Of a stretch of DNA of 64,000 bases, positions 1-7,756 are shown in pieces. Every line of letters begins with the position of its first letter. The first letter of the stretch is position 1. The notes under the pieces were generated by a model. That model saw only the letters and a program-made list of their open reading frames with translations, was not told the origin of the DNA and searched no databases. The stretch comes from Flavihumibacter sp. UBA7668. GTDB taxonomy: Bacteria; Bacteroidota; Bacteroidia; Chitinophagales; Chitinophagaceae. The stretch covers positions 62,001-126,000 of the forward strand of contig NZ_DLHM01000005.1 of assembly GCF_002483205.1 (NCBI RefSeq), given 5' to 3'. Made by a program: the position numbers and the translations under genes.

Positions 1-1
1 T

Positions 2-508
2 CAGTATTTTTCTCAATACAAAGCATCTCCTTTGTTTGAGCAACTGGAGACAGGTGCAGTTTCGGAACAGGAGTTTTATACCTATTTCCGCAAGGAAACC
101 GGTCTGATCGTAGATGATGAATCCATTACAAAGGCCTGGAACGCCATGCTGCTGGATTTTCCTCCGGAGCGGATCGAATGGCTGCGCGGACTGGAGGATC
201 GTTACAGGGTCTTTTTATACAGTAATACCAACAGCATTCATCATGAGGCTTTTCAATTGAAATTCAGTGCTGAATTTCCGGGTAAACCCTTCGATCTGCA
301 CTTTGAAAAAGCGTATTATTCACATATACTCGGGAAGCGAAAACCCTATCTGGATTCCTTTCATGCCCTTATTGAGGATGCCGGTATTAATCCCGCTACC
401 ACCGTATTTATTGATGATACCAAAACCAATATCGATGGTGCCGAGCAGGCAGGAATGAAAGGGATTTTTCTCACCAATGGACAAACGGTGCTGGAGCTGG
501 GGATCTGA
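2..508 (+). CDS. HAD-superfamily hydrolase, 5' truncated by window edge
   Basis: The frame is open to the first bases of the window, so the N-terminus, including the nucleophile-aspartate motif I, lies outside. A TTG at 32 is only an internal codon. The visible part shows HAD motif II (YSNTNS), a conserved lysine region (GKRKPYL) and the acidic motif IV (FIDDTKTNIDGA), followed by the typical end IFLTNGQ. This matches subfamily IA small-molecule phosphatases such as the YihX glucose-1-phosphatase group, acting in the cytoplasm on phosphorylated metabolites. The substrate cannot be told from sequence. The next gene is convergent, and a purine repeat begins right after the TGA stop. Family assignment is firm, substrate unknown. 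Confidence 0.85.
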   Translation, partial: QYFSQYKASPLFEQLETGAVSEQEFYTYFRKETGLIVDDESITKAWNAMLLDFPPERIEWLRGLEDRYRVFLYSNTNSIHHEAFQLKFSAEFPGKPFDLHFEKAYYSHILGKRKPYLDSFHALIEDAGINPATTVFIDDTKTNIDGAEQAGMKGIFLTNGQTVLELGI

Positions 509-547
509 GGAAGTGAAAGGTGAAAGGTGAGAGGTGAAAGGTGAGAG
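509..547 (+). repeat. purine-rich short tandem repeat after a stop codon
   Basis: This tract of GGAAGTG and AGGTGA-type units begins directly after the stop codon of the HAD gene. A related unit in opposite orientation sits at the 3' end of the convergent DUF4834 gene (798-826), so the two could pair in a read-through transcript. Similar units follow infB and gldC. No coding content is seen between 548 and 797 apart from the palindrome at 547-576. Confidence 0.7.
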
Positions 548-576
548 TTCACCTGAAGGGTACCCGTCGGGTGAAC
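547..576. repeat. REP-like palindrome, CCCGTCGGG type
   Basis: Outer arms GTTCACC (547-553) and GGTGAAC (570-576) flank an inner ACCCGTCGGGT palindrome. It shares its core with palindromes at 22180-22255, 32337-32385, 33638-33658 and 62192-62222. It lies in the convergent gap between two gene ends, where it may act as a bidirectional transcription or RNA-processing signal. Confidence 0.6.
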
Positions 577-797
577 AAATGTTGCAGAAAATACCCACAA
601 GTTGCAAAAAGATGTTACTACCTGTTTGTAGCTGGGATTGAAGTTCCACCCACTTTTTTTAAACAGGAGTAGTTACCGCCTTAGACCTTCTGTGCTAAAG
701 ATTGATCCGATGTGGATGATAAATAGAAAAGAAGCCCAGCGTTGAGCTAAGCGTTTAAGAGAGTTTCAATTGAGTTCCATGAGTGTTGCTCGAGTAA

Positions 798-826
798 CTT
801 TTCACTTTTCACTTCCCACTTCCTCA
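798..826 (-). repeat. purine-rich repeat overlapping the 3' end of the DUF4834 gene
   Basis: Read on the minus strand this is GGAAGTG followed by GGAAGTGAAAAGTG. It contains the last codons (EVGSEK) and the stop of the DUF4834 gene, so the repeat has contributed part of the C-terminus. It has the same purine-on-sense-strand polarity as the copies after the HAD gene, infB and gldC. Confidence 0.65.
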
Positions 827-1062
827 AATTCTATATAGTCACCTTTTGCAGGAGCGGCCTGCTGCGTGTTGCGCAGGGGATCGGGCTGACCGGCGTTTTC
901 GCGATAAGCACCTTGTTGTTGCATGCGGGCTTCCATTTCTTCCTGGGCCGCTTTGAATTGGCGCCGAACGGTTCGGGTTGCCCGGGTAACCGGAACTACG
1001 AACCCGAAAATAAACCGATAAGCGATGTACGCCAATAACAGTAGTAATACAGTTTTTAACAT
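802..1062 (-). CDS. DUF4834 family small membrane protein
   Basis: This 86-residue protein has one N-terminal membrane segment (LKTVLLLLLAYIAYRFIFGFVVP) followed by a basic stretch (RATRTVRRQF) and a hydrophilic tail ending in acidic residues. That layout, a single helix, a basic juxtamembrane region and a tail with YIEFEEV, is typical of the DUF4834 family found in Bacteroidota. Function is unknown. I chose the ATG at 1062 rather than the in-frame TTG at 1080, because the ATG directly precedes the hydrophobic helix. It is divergent from rimP. The last residues are encoded by a simple repeat, so the exact C-terminus may vary between strains. Confidence 0.75.
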   Translation of the reverse strand: MLKTVLLLLLAYIAYRFIFGFVVPVTRATRTVRRQFKAAQEEMEARMQQQGAYRENAGQPDPLRNTQQAAPAKGDYIEFEEVGSEK

Positions 1063-1134
1063 AGCCCGGTAAAGGTACAAACTCTGGCAAGATCATTTTT
1101 GTTAATCTTACCGGCTGGCCACCGGCGCAGCACA

Positions 1135-1167
1135 TTTGGATCGTATGCAGGTTTTACCTTACATTTG
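1135..1167 (+). promoter_or_regulatory. Bacteroidota sigma-A-type promoter of the rimP-nusA-infB operon
   Basis: TTTG at 1135-1138 and TACATTTG at 1160-1167 match the Bacteroidota -33 (TTTG) and -7 (TAnnTTTG) elements, with a 21-base spacer. A start near 1174 would give a leader of about 70 bases before the rimP start at 1243. The site lies inside the longest open frame upstream of rimP, which argues that this upstream part is not coding. Confidence 0.65.
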
Positions 1168-1242
1168 CATCGGAAAAAGAAGCAAGAGAAGGGAACGGAA
1201 GCGTTCCCTTCTTCTATTTTCGAAATTGACAAATCAGGCAGC

Positions 1243-1713
1243 GTGGCAAATGAAACATATATCCAGGCAGTTGGGCAGTTTATGAATGAGCTGCTGGAAG
1301 GAGACGGAGATTGCTTTTTGGTGGAGGTAAGAATCAAGCCCACCAACAATTTTAAAGTGTTTTTGGATGCGGATTCAGGGATCTCAATAGCAAGATGTGT
1401 GAGTTTTAACCGGGCATTGTACAAGAAAATAGAGGAAGCGGGCTGGTTTCCGGAAGGAGATTTTTCGCTGGAAGTATCTTCACCCGGATTGGATGAGCCA
1501 TTGAAACTTTGGCGCCAGTACAAAAAAAATATCGGCCGCATGGTAGATATTACACTGCTTGATGGAACACCGCTTAATGGCAAATTGCTGGATGTAACGG
1601 AAGATGGCTGTGTGGTTGAAGAAACAAAAGGGAAAAACAAAAAAAAGGAAGTGATTACCCACTCTCTTTTATTTGAGAATATAAAACAAACAAAAATTCA
1701 GGTAGTATTCTAA
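1243..1713 (+). CDS. rimP: ribosome maturation factor RimP
   Basis: RimP assists late assembly of the 30S ribosomal subunit in the cytoplasm. The sequence has the N-terminal alpha/beta domain (VEVRIKPTNNFKVFLDADSGISI), the hallmark LEVSSPGLDEPLK at the domain junction and the C-terminal SH3-like barrel (IGRMVDITLLDGTPLNGKLL). The frame is open back to 1099, but I place the start at GTG 1243, giving 156 residues, the usual family size. The alternative TTG at 1099 would add residues unlike RimP and would include a promoter match. It heads the classic rimP-nusA-infB order, with only 11 bases to nusA. Confidence 0.9.
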   Translation: MANETYIQAVGQFMNELLEGDGDCFLVEVRIKPTNNFKVFLDADSGISIARCVSFNRALYKKIEEAGWFPEGDFSLEVSSPGLDEPLKLWRQYKKNIGRMVDITLLDGTPLNGKLLDVTEDGCVVEETKGKNKKKEVITHSLLFENIKQTKIQVVF

Positions 1714-1724
1714 ATAACACTACT

Positions 1725-2972
1725 ATGGCAAGTATCAATTTGATTGAAGCATTCCAGGATTTTAAAGAAGCGGAGAATATTGACCGTCCCACTATGATGA
1801 AAGTAGTGGAAGACGTGTTTAAAACGCTGCTGAGAAAGAAATACGGTAGCGATGACAATTTTGACGTAATCGTGAACGCTGAAAAAGGTGACCTTGAAAT
1901 TATCCGCAGAAGGATGATTGTAGATGATGGTGCTGTGGAAGATCCACTGGCTGAAATCGCCTACAGTGAAGCCCGGAAAATTGAACCCGATTACGAAGTT
2001 GGGGAGGAATTGTACGAAGAAGTGGAAATCCTGGATTTTGGTCGCAGGGCTATCCTGGCAGCCAAACAAACCCTTGCCAGCCGGATCAGTGACCTGAAAA
2101 AGAATGTGCTGGTTAAAAAGTATGGTGACCGCGTTGGGGAAATCATCAATGCGGAAGTTTACCAGGTATGGAAAAAGGAAATTCTGCTCCTGGATGAGGA
2201 AGGAAATGAACTGATTCTGCCTAAAAGTGAGCAGATTCCGCAGGATTATTTCAAAAAAGGGGAGACGATCCGCGCCGTTGTAAAGAAGGTCGAATTAAAA
2301 AATAATTCACCCGTAATCATTTTATCGCGCACCAGTCCGTCTTTCTTAGCTAAATTGCTTGAAATTGAGGTACCGGAGATCTTTGATGGATTGATTGTTA
2401 TTAAGAAAATTGTCCGCGAACCAGGCGAAAGAGCCAAAGTAGCGGTAGAATCCTACGACGACCGCATTGACCCTGTTGGGGCTTGTGTGGGAATGAAAGG
2501 AAGCCGCATCCATGGAATCGTTCGGGAACTGAAGAACGAAAACATTGATGTGATCAACTACACCAATAATCAGCAGCTCCTCATTCAAAGGGCACTGACA
2601 CCGGCCAAGATCACCAGTATGGAACTGGACAACGAAAAGCACCATGTGAATGTATTCCTGAAGCCCGACCAGGTATCCCTGGCTATCGGACGTAAGGGCG
2701 TGAATATCAAGCTGGCACAGGAATTGACCAGCCTGACTATTGACGTGTTCCGAGATAATGAAGGTGAACCGGAAGAATATGATATCGACCTGGATGAATT
2801 CAGCGACGAAATCGAAACATGGATCATTGATGAATTAAAACGCATTGGTTGCGATACCGCACGCAGCGTTTTGGACCTTACAGTTGACGAGTTAGAGAGA
2901 AGAACCGATCTGGAACGTGAAACGATTGAAGATGTGAAGAAAGTGCTCCAGGCTGAGTTCGAGAAAGAATAA
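1725..2972 (+). CDS. nusA: transcription termination/antitermination factor NusA
   Basis: NusA binds RNA polymerase and nascent RNA and modulates pausing, termination and antitermination. The 415 residues show the N-terminal polymerase-binding domain (about 1-125), the S1 domain (about 130-200), then KH1 (near the DPVGACVGMKGSRI motif) and KH2 (QVSLAIGRKGVNIKLA). A short helical tail ends in LERETIEDVKKVL. The GxxG loops needed for RNA contact are present in both KH domains. It sits between rimP and infB and is surely co-transcribed with them. Confidence 0.97.
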   Translation: MASINLIEAFQDFKEAENIDRPTMMKVVEDVFKTLLRKKYGSDDNFDVIVNAEKGDLEIIRRRMIVDDGAVEDPLAEIAYSEARKIEPDYEVGEELYEEVEILDFGRRAILAAKQTLASRISDLKKNVLVKKYGDRVGEIINAEVYQVWKKEILLLDEEGNELILPKSEQIPQDYFKKGETIRAVVKKVELKNNSPVIILSRTSPSFLAKLLEIEVPEIFDGLIVIKKIVREPGERAKVAVESYDDRIDPVGACVGMKGSRIHGIVRELKNENIDVINYTNNQQLLIQRALTPAKITSMELDNEKHHVNVFLKPDQVSLAIGRKGVNIKLAQELTSLTIDVFRDNEGEPEEYDIDLDEFSDEIETWIIDELKRIGCDTARSVLDLTVDELERRTDLERETIEDVKKVLQAEFEKE

Positions 2973-3026
2973 GTTCGAACAAAGAAAAAAAATAAGGTCT
3001 GCATGGGGCAGACGCAATAAGTACGA

Positions 3027-6000
3027 ATGGCAGAAACAACAACACCTAGATTGATGGCCGCCGCCAAGGAATTCAACGTTGGGAAGGACACCCTCGTGGA
3101 ATTTCTGGTGAGCAAAGGTTTTGATCGCGATGAACTGAAACCCACTTCCAAACTCTCGGAGGACATGTATAATGCCCTCCAGCGGGAGTTTCAGGGAGAT
3201 AAAGTGGCTAAAATCAAGAGCGATCAGATCGACCTGCCCAAAGGCAGTGTGCAGGAAAAGAAGAAAAAGGAAGATGAAGAATTGCTCTTCCGCAAGGAAA
3301 CTAAAAAGGCAGAGGTTCCGGCAGAAAAACCTGTTGTGGAAGAACCGACTCCTGTTGTGGAAGCGGAAGCACCGGTGAAGGAAGCTCCTGTCAAGGAAAC
3401 TCCTGTAAAGGAAATGCCGAAAGAAGCACCAAAGGAAACACCGAAGGAGGAGCCCATTGCTCCTGTTGTTGCGGAAACTCCCGCACAGCCGGAATTGGTA
3501 ACACCTGAAGTAATAGAAGAAGCAAAACAGGAAGAACCTGCTGTTGAGGAACCGATCAAACCAAGCGTTCCATCAATCGAAGGCCCAAAAATTGTAGACA
3601 AAATTGATTTGTCTGCCATTGATTCTTCCACCCGTCCTAAAAAACTGGTGAAGAAACAGGAACCCAAAGCACCCGAATCAAAAGCACCGGCAAGAGATCC
3701 CAAAGAAATCGAAAAGCCGGTTATTGCTAAGAAAGAGGATCCTGCTCCGGCGAAAGCACCGGAGGCTCCTGTTGTTGAATCGGATGAAAACAGTAATCTG
3801 CCTCCTGCCATTGAAAATATTCAGGCAGAAAGATTGACCGGTCCAAAGATTATGGGCAAAATCCAACTGCCTGTTGACAGCGATACACGTCCTAAACCTG
3901 CAGCTGCCGGAGCCGGTGGTAATGCAAGTCAGGATGAAAAACGCAAACGCAAGCGCATTCCGATTGATAAAAAAGGGGAAAATATCACCCGCCAGCAGGC
4001 CAGTGGTCAGCAACAGGGGGGTGGATTCCGTGGCGGTCAGGGACAGGGTGGACAACAAGGTGGCGGTAATCGCTTCCAGCGTCCTGGTCAGGGTGGTCAA
4101 CAGGGTGGCAGAGGCGGACAACAAGGCGGTGCCAACCGGGGTGGTCCTGGCCAACGGAACCAGCCTCGTGAGGTTAAAGAAATCGATCAGAAAGAAATCC
4201 AGGAGAAAATACGCCAGACACAGGCTAAAATGGCCGGTGGTAGTGGAAACCAGAAAGGTGGACGTGGTATGAAAACCCGCCGTCTGAGGGAAAAACGCGC
4301 CGGCATGGCCGAAATGGAGGGTGGTGAAGCACAGGATATGACCCTGCAGGTAACGGAGTTTATCAGTGTAAGCGAACTGGCTGCCCTGATGGATGTAAGT
4401 TATGCTGAGGTAATTGGAAAATGTATGGGACTGGGTATGATGGTGTCTATCAACCAGCGCCTGGATGCGGAAGTTATTGAATTGGTAGCAAGCGAATTCG
4501 GCTTCAATGTGGAATTCATTGGAGTGGATGATGCCGATGCCATGGATGAAGAGGAAATTGTGGATGATCCGGAAGATCAGAAACCACGCTGGCCGATTGT
4601 AACTATCATGGGTCACGTTGACCATGGTAAAACATCCCTGCTTGACTATATCCGTAGTGCGAATGTGGTAGGTGGTGAAGCGGGTGGAATCACCCAGCAC
4701 ATTGGTGCCTATACCGTGGATCTCCCGAACAATAAAAAAATCGCTTTCCTTGATACACCTGGTCACGAAGCCTTTACCGCGATGCGGGCAAGGGGTGCCA
4801 AGATTACCGATATTGCGGTGATTGTGGTAGCTGCAGACGATGCAGTAATGCCTCAGACCAGGGAAGCCATATCACACGCACAGGCGGCAGGTGTTCCCAT
4901 GATTTTCGCCATCAACAAGATTGATAAAGACGGAGCCAATCCGCAAAAAATATACGAGCAACTGGCCGGCATGAATATACTGGTGGAAGAATGGGGTGGT
5001 AAATTCCAGAGCCAGCAACTCAGTGCCAAAAGCGGACTGAATGTTGATTTGCTGCTGGAAAAAATCCTGCTGGAAGCTGAATTGCTCGAGTTGAAAGCAA
5101 ACCCGGATAGGGAAGCTAATGGTAGTGTAATTGAAGCTTCTCTTGATAAGGGCCGGGGTTATGTTGCAACTGTTCTGGTTCAGAACGGAACCCTGAAACA
5201 GGGTGATCTGGTGGTATCTGGTCAGTATTTCGGTCGGGTTAAAGCCATGTTCAATGAACGGAATAAAAAGCTTGATTCTGCTCCTCCATCCACGCCGGTT
5301 TTGATACTTGGCTTAAATGGTGCGCCGCAGGCAGGTGAAACTTTCCGGGTATTTGAAGATGAATCCGAAGCGAAGGAAGTGGCCAACAGAAGGGCTCAGA
5401 TCCTTCGTGAACAGGGGATCCGGACCAAGAAACATATTACCCTGGATGAAATTGGTCGCCGTCTGGCACTGGGTAACTTTAAACAGCTCAACCTCATCAT
5501 CAAAGGTGACGTGGATGGATCTGTGGAAGCTCTGTCTGATTCATTGATTAAACTGAGCACAGAAGAAATAGCTGTAAACGTAGTACATAAAGCTGTAGGT
5601 GCGATCACCGAAAGTGATGTATTGCTGGCAACTGCATCGGATGCTATCCTGATTGGTTTTAACGTTCGTGCTTCAACACAGGCCGCCCGTCTGGCTGATA
5701 ATGAAGGGGTTCAGATTAAGACTTATTCCATCATCTATAACGCCATTGAAGAAATCAAGAGCGCTATGGAAGGGATGCTGGAACCAAAAGTTCAGGAGAA
5801 AGAAGTGGCTACTGTGGAAGTTCGCGAAGTGTACAAATTTGACAAAGCTACCGTTGCCGGTTGTTTTGTTACTGAAGGAAAACTCAAGCGCGACAGCAAA
5901 GTTCGCCTCTTCCGTGATGGGGTACTTATCTATCCAAGAACAGAAGGTGCATTTGCCGAACTGGGCAGCCTGAAACGTTATAAAGACGACGTAAAAGAAG

Positions 6001-6107
6001 TAAATAATAACTACGAGTGCGGACTTACACTGAAAAACTTCAGCGATGTTCAGGTGGGTGATACCATCGTGGCCATTGAGGAGGAGGAAGTGAAAAGAAC
6101 CTTGTAG
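3027..6107 (+). CDS. infB: translation initiation factor IF-2
   Basis: IF-2 is the GTPase that places fMet-tRNA on the 30S subunit and promotes subunit joining. The 1026-residue protein begins with an IF2_N helical domain (1-55). A long Glu/Pro/Ala/Lys linker (about 75-300) follows, then a Gly/Gln-rich tract with many GGQQGG and RGG-like units (about 325-380). A second IF2_N-like domain lies near 430-490. The GTPase domain has GHVDHGKT (529-536), DTPGH (576-580) and NKID (630-633), and the usual domains II to IV follow. The C-terminus ends EEEVKRTL, directly followed by a purine repeat. It is the third gene of the rimP operon, 54 bases after nusA. Confidence 0.98.
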   Translation: MAETTTPRLMAAAKEFNVGKDTLVEFLVSKGFDRDELKPTSKLSEDMYNALQREFQGDKVAKIKSDQIDLPKGSVQEKKKKEDEELLFRKETKKAEVPAEKPVVEEPTPVVEAEAPVKEAPVKETPVKEMPKEAPKETPKEEPIAPVVAETPAQPELVTPEVIEEAKQEEPAVEEPIKPSVPSIEGPKIVDKIDLSAIDSSTRPKKLVKKQEPKAPESKAPARDPKEIEKPVIAKKEDPAPAKAPEAPVVESDENSNLPPAIENIQAERLTGPKIMGKIQLPVDSDTRPKPAAAGAGGNASQDEKRKRKRIPIDKKGENITRQQASGQQQGGGFRGGQGQGGQQGGGNRFQRPGQGGQQGGRGGQQGGANRGGPGQRNQPREVKEIDQKEIQEKIRQTQAKMAGGSGNQKGGRGMKTRRLREKRAGMAEMEGGEAQDMTLQVTEFISVSELAALMDVSYAEVIGKCMGLGMMVSINQRLDAEVIELVASEFGFNVEFIGVDDADAMDEEEIVDDPEDQKPRWPIVTIMGHVDHGKTSLLDYIRSANVVGGEAGGITQHIGAYTVDLPNNKKIAFLDTPGHEAFTAMRARGAKITDIAVIVVAADDAVMPQTREAISHAQAAGVPMIFAINKIDKDGANPQKIYEQLAGMNILVEEWGGKFQSQQLSAKSGLNVDLLLEKILLEAELLELKANPDREANGSVIEASLDKGRGYVATVLVQNGTLKQGDLVVSGQYFGRVKAMFNERNKKLDSAPPSTPVLILGLNGAPQAGETFRVFEDESEAKEVANRRAQILREQGIRTKKHITLDEIGRRLALGNFKQLNLIIKGDVDGSVEALSDSLIKLSTEEIAVNVVHKAVGAITESDVLLATASDAILIGFNVRASTQAARLADNEGVQIKTYSIIYNAIEEIKSAMEGMLEPKVQEKEVATVEVREVYKFDKATVAGCFVTEGKLKRDSKVRLFRDGVLIYPRTEGAFAELGSLKRYKDDVKEVNNNYECGLTLKNFSDVQVGDTIVAIEEEEVKRTL

Positions 6108-6110
6108 AAG

Positions 6111-6252
6111 TGAGAAGTTAGAAGTGAGAAGTTGGAAGTTGGAAGTTGGAAGTTGGAAGTTGGAAGTTGGAAGTTGGAAGTTGGAAGTTGGAAGTTTTGC
6201 TCCAACTTCTCACCTCCAACTTCTCACCTCCCACTTCCCACTTCCAACTTCC
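6111..6252 (+). repeat. GGAAGTT heptamer tandem array with inverted partner
   Basis: Nine perfect tandem copies of GGAAGTT run from 6134 to 6196, preceded by imperfect GAAGTGA units that begin at the infB stop. From about 6200 to 6252 the same units occur inverted (CCAACTTCTCACCT and similar). A transcript through both halves could fold into a long imperfect hairpin, which may serve as the infB terminator or processing site. Copy number is likely variable, because perfect short tandems slip during replication. Confidence 0.85.
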
Positions 6253-6278
6253 TTAGGGCTTTGTTAAATAATACATGC

Positions 6279-6309
6279 GTTAACACAGGAGCAATTCTCC
6301 TGTGTTAAC
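6279..6309. promoter_or_regulatory. perfect 13-bp inverted repeat upstream of the parvulin gene
   Basis: GTTAACACAGGAG (6279-6291), a five-base loop CAATT and CTCCTGTGTTAAC (6297-6309) form a perfect palindrome that ends 21 bases before the ATG at 6331. Its right end overlaps TAACTTTA (6306-6313), which is one base off the Bacteroidota -7 consensus. It could be an operator for a dimeric regulator or an RNA hairpin ending infB transcription. No strong T-tract follows, so an operator or 5'-leader role seems at least as likely. Confidence 0.55.
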
Positions 6310-6330
6310 TTTAATAGGATTACCGAGATT

Positions 6331-7689
6331 ATGCAGAAATTCCTTTTTTTATTGCTGGTTTCACTGGCTTTCGCAAACAGCCAGGCACAGACCCGCAAGG
6401 TAGTGGCCGATAAGATTATTGGTGTGGTTGGCGACAAAATCATTCTTCAGTCGGATATTAAAAATGCCATTTTGGATGCGCAGCGTCAGGGGCAACCAGT
6501 ACCTGAAAATGCCGATTGTTTCATAATGGAACAGGCACTGGCTCAAAAAGCACTTGTACTTCAGGCTGAAAAAGATTCACTGGTAGTGAGTGAAGAGGAA
6601 ATTGATGGTATGCTCGACAACCAGATCCGTCAGTTTATTGGCATGTATGGTTCAAAAGAGGCACTCGAACAGATTGCCGGAAGAACCGTTTACCAGATCA
6701 AGGAAGACTTCCGTCAGAATTTTCGGGAACGCCGGCTGGCTGAACAGATGCGGGGGAAAATCGTGGCCAATATTAAAATCACACCAAATGAAGTAAAAGA
6801 TTATTTCGATAAGATTCCAACCGATAGCCTTATGTTCTATGAAAGTGAACTGGAGATCGGCGAAATTATTCTATATCCCAAAGCCAGCCGTGATCTTGAA
6901 CTTTATGCCATCGAAGAATTGAATGATTTCAAGAAACAGGTGGAAGAAGGGAAAGCAAAGTTTGAAACGCTGGCAAGTTTATACACCGATGATCCGGGAA
7001 GTAAGAATACCGGTGGTATGTATCAGATTAACAGAACGGAAAAACAAATGGACCCGGCTTTTATCTCCAATGCGTTTCGACTGAGAGAGGGACAGGTTTC
7101 TCCGGTATTCAAATCAAAATTCGGCTATCATATAATTCAGATGGTGAATCGGGCGGGTGATGATGCAACAGTGCGCCATATCCTTCGAATTCCTGCCATA
7201 ACCGATACAGAAGTAGGTGAAACCGTTACCAAACTGGATTCCATTCGCAACGACCTGGTGGCCAATAAATACGATTTTGGCGCAGCTGTTTCCAAATTCA
7301 GTGAATCCGATGAATCAAAATTTACCGGGGGGATGAAGCAATGCGGACAGGGAACTTATTGCACCATCGATCAGCTCGATAAAGATTTGGTGGTTGCATT
7401 AAAAGGATTAAATCCCGGCGACCTGAGCAAACCACTTGTTTATACAGATGAGCGTGGTAAAAAAGGAGTTCGGCTGATTTTCCTGAAAACCCGTACAGAA
7501 CCACATCGTGAAAACCTGAAAGACGACTATAATAAAGTAGCAGATCGCGCGCTGGAAATCAAAAAGATGGAAGCCGTAGACAAGTGGTTCAAAAGTAAGA
7601 TACCTACTTTTCACCTGGTTATCGATCCACAATTTACTGCCTGTACCCAATTAGGGTTATGGATGAATAGCATCACGAAGAACCAGTAA
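6331..7689 (+). CDS. periplasmic peptidyl-prolyl isomerase, SurA/parvulin type
   Basis: This 452-residue protein starts with a clear signal peptide (MQKFLFLLLVSLAFANSQAQ). A SurA-like N-terminal chaperone domain (about 25-155) and two PpiC/parvulin domains (about 170-275 and 280-390) follow. The first parvulin domain has the canonical GGMYQI and FGYHIIQM segments. The second is more diverged, with a Cys pair (KQCGQGTYC). Such proteins help outer-membrane proteins fold in the periplasm. The gene is single, following infB after a repeat region and ended by a strong terminator. Naming it surA outright is uncertain, because Bacteroidota carry several related paralogues. Confidence 0.88.
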   Translation: MQKFLFLLLVSLAFANSQAQTRKVVADKIIGVVGDKIILQSDIKNAILDAQRQGQPVPENADCFIMEQALAQKALVLQAEKDSLVVSEEEIDGMLDNQIRQFIGMYGSKEALEQIAGRTVYQIKEDFRQNFRERRLAEQMRGKIVANIKITPNEVKDYFDKIPTDSLMFYESELEIGEIILYPKASRDLELYAIEELNDFKKQVEEGKAKFETLASLYTDDPGSKNTGGMYQINRTEKQMDPAFISNAFRLREGQVSPVFKSKFGYHIIQMVNRAGDDATVRHILRIPAITDTEVGETVTKLDSIRNDLVANKYDFGAAVSKFSESDESKFTGGMKQCGQGTYCTIDQLDKDLVVALKGLNPGDLSKPLVYTDERGKKGVRLIFLKTRTEPHRENLKDDYNKVADRALEIKKMEAVDKWFKSKIPTFHLVIDPQFTACTQLGLWMNSITKNQ

Positions 7690-7716
7690 TACAATATTCT
7701 AATGAAATCAGCAGGT

Positions 7717-7742
7717 GGTCTGCCTTCGGGCAGACCTTTTTT
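7717..7742 (+). terminator. rho-independent terminator with a TTCG loop
   Basis: GGTCTGCC (7717-7724), a TTCG tetraloop and GGCAGACC (7729-7736) form a perfect 8-bp stem followed by six T. It lies 28 bases after the stop of the parvulin gene and just before the kinase gene. It also shows that the kinase frame upstream of 7757 is not coding. Confidence 0.93.
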
Positions 7743-7756
7743 GTGTAATTTTAAGA

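Noticed and set aside
1099..1242. N-terminal extension of rimP
   Set aside because: It contains a promoter match and residues unlike RimP; the GTG at 1243 gives the normal family length.
3874..4272. Plus-strand frame of 132 codons within infB
   Set aside because: It lies in a different frame of the Gly/Gln-rich tract and contains no recognisable domain.
3678..4766. Long minus-strand frame of 362 codons opposite infB
   Set aside because: It mirrors the low-complexity and GTPase part of infB and has no family signature; it is a codon-bias shadow.
6134..6196. GGAAGTT tandem array considered as CRISPR
   Set aside because: Units are only seven bases with no spacers, so it is a simple tandem repeat.
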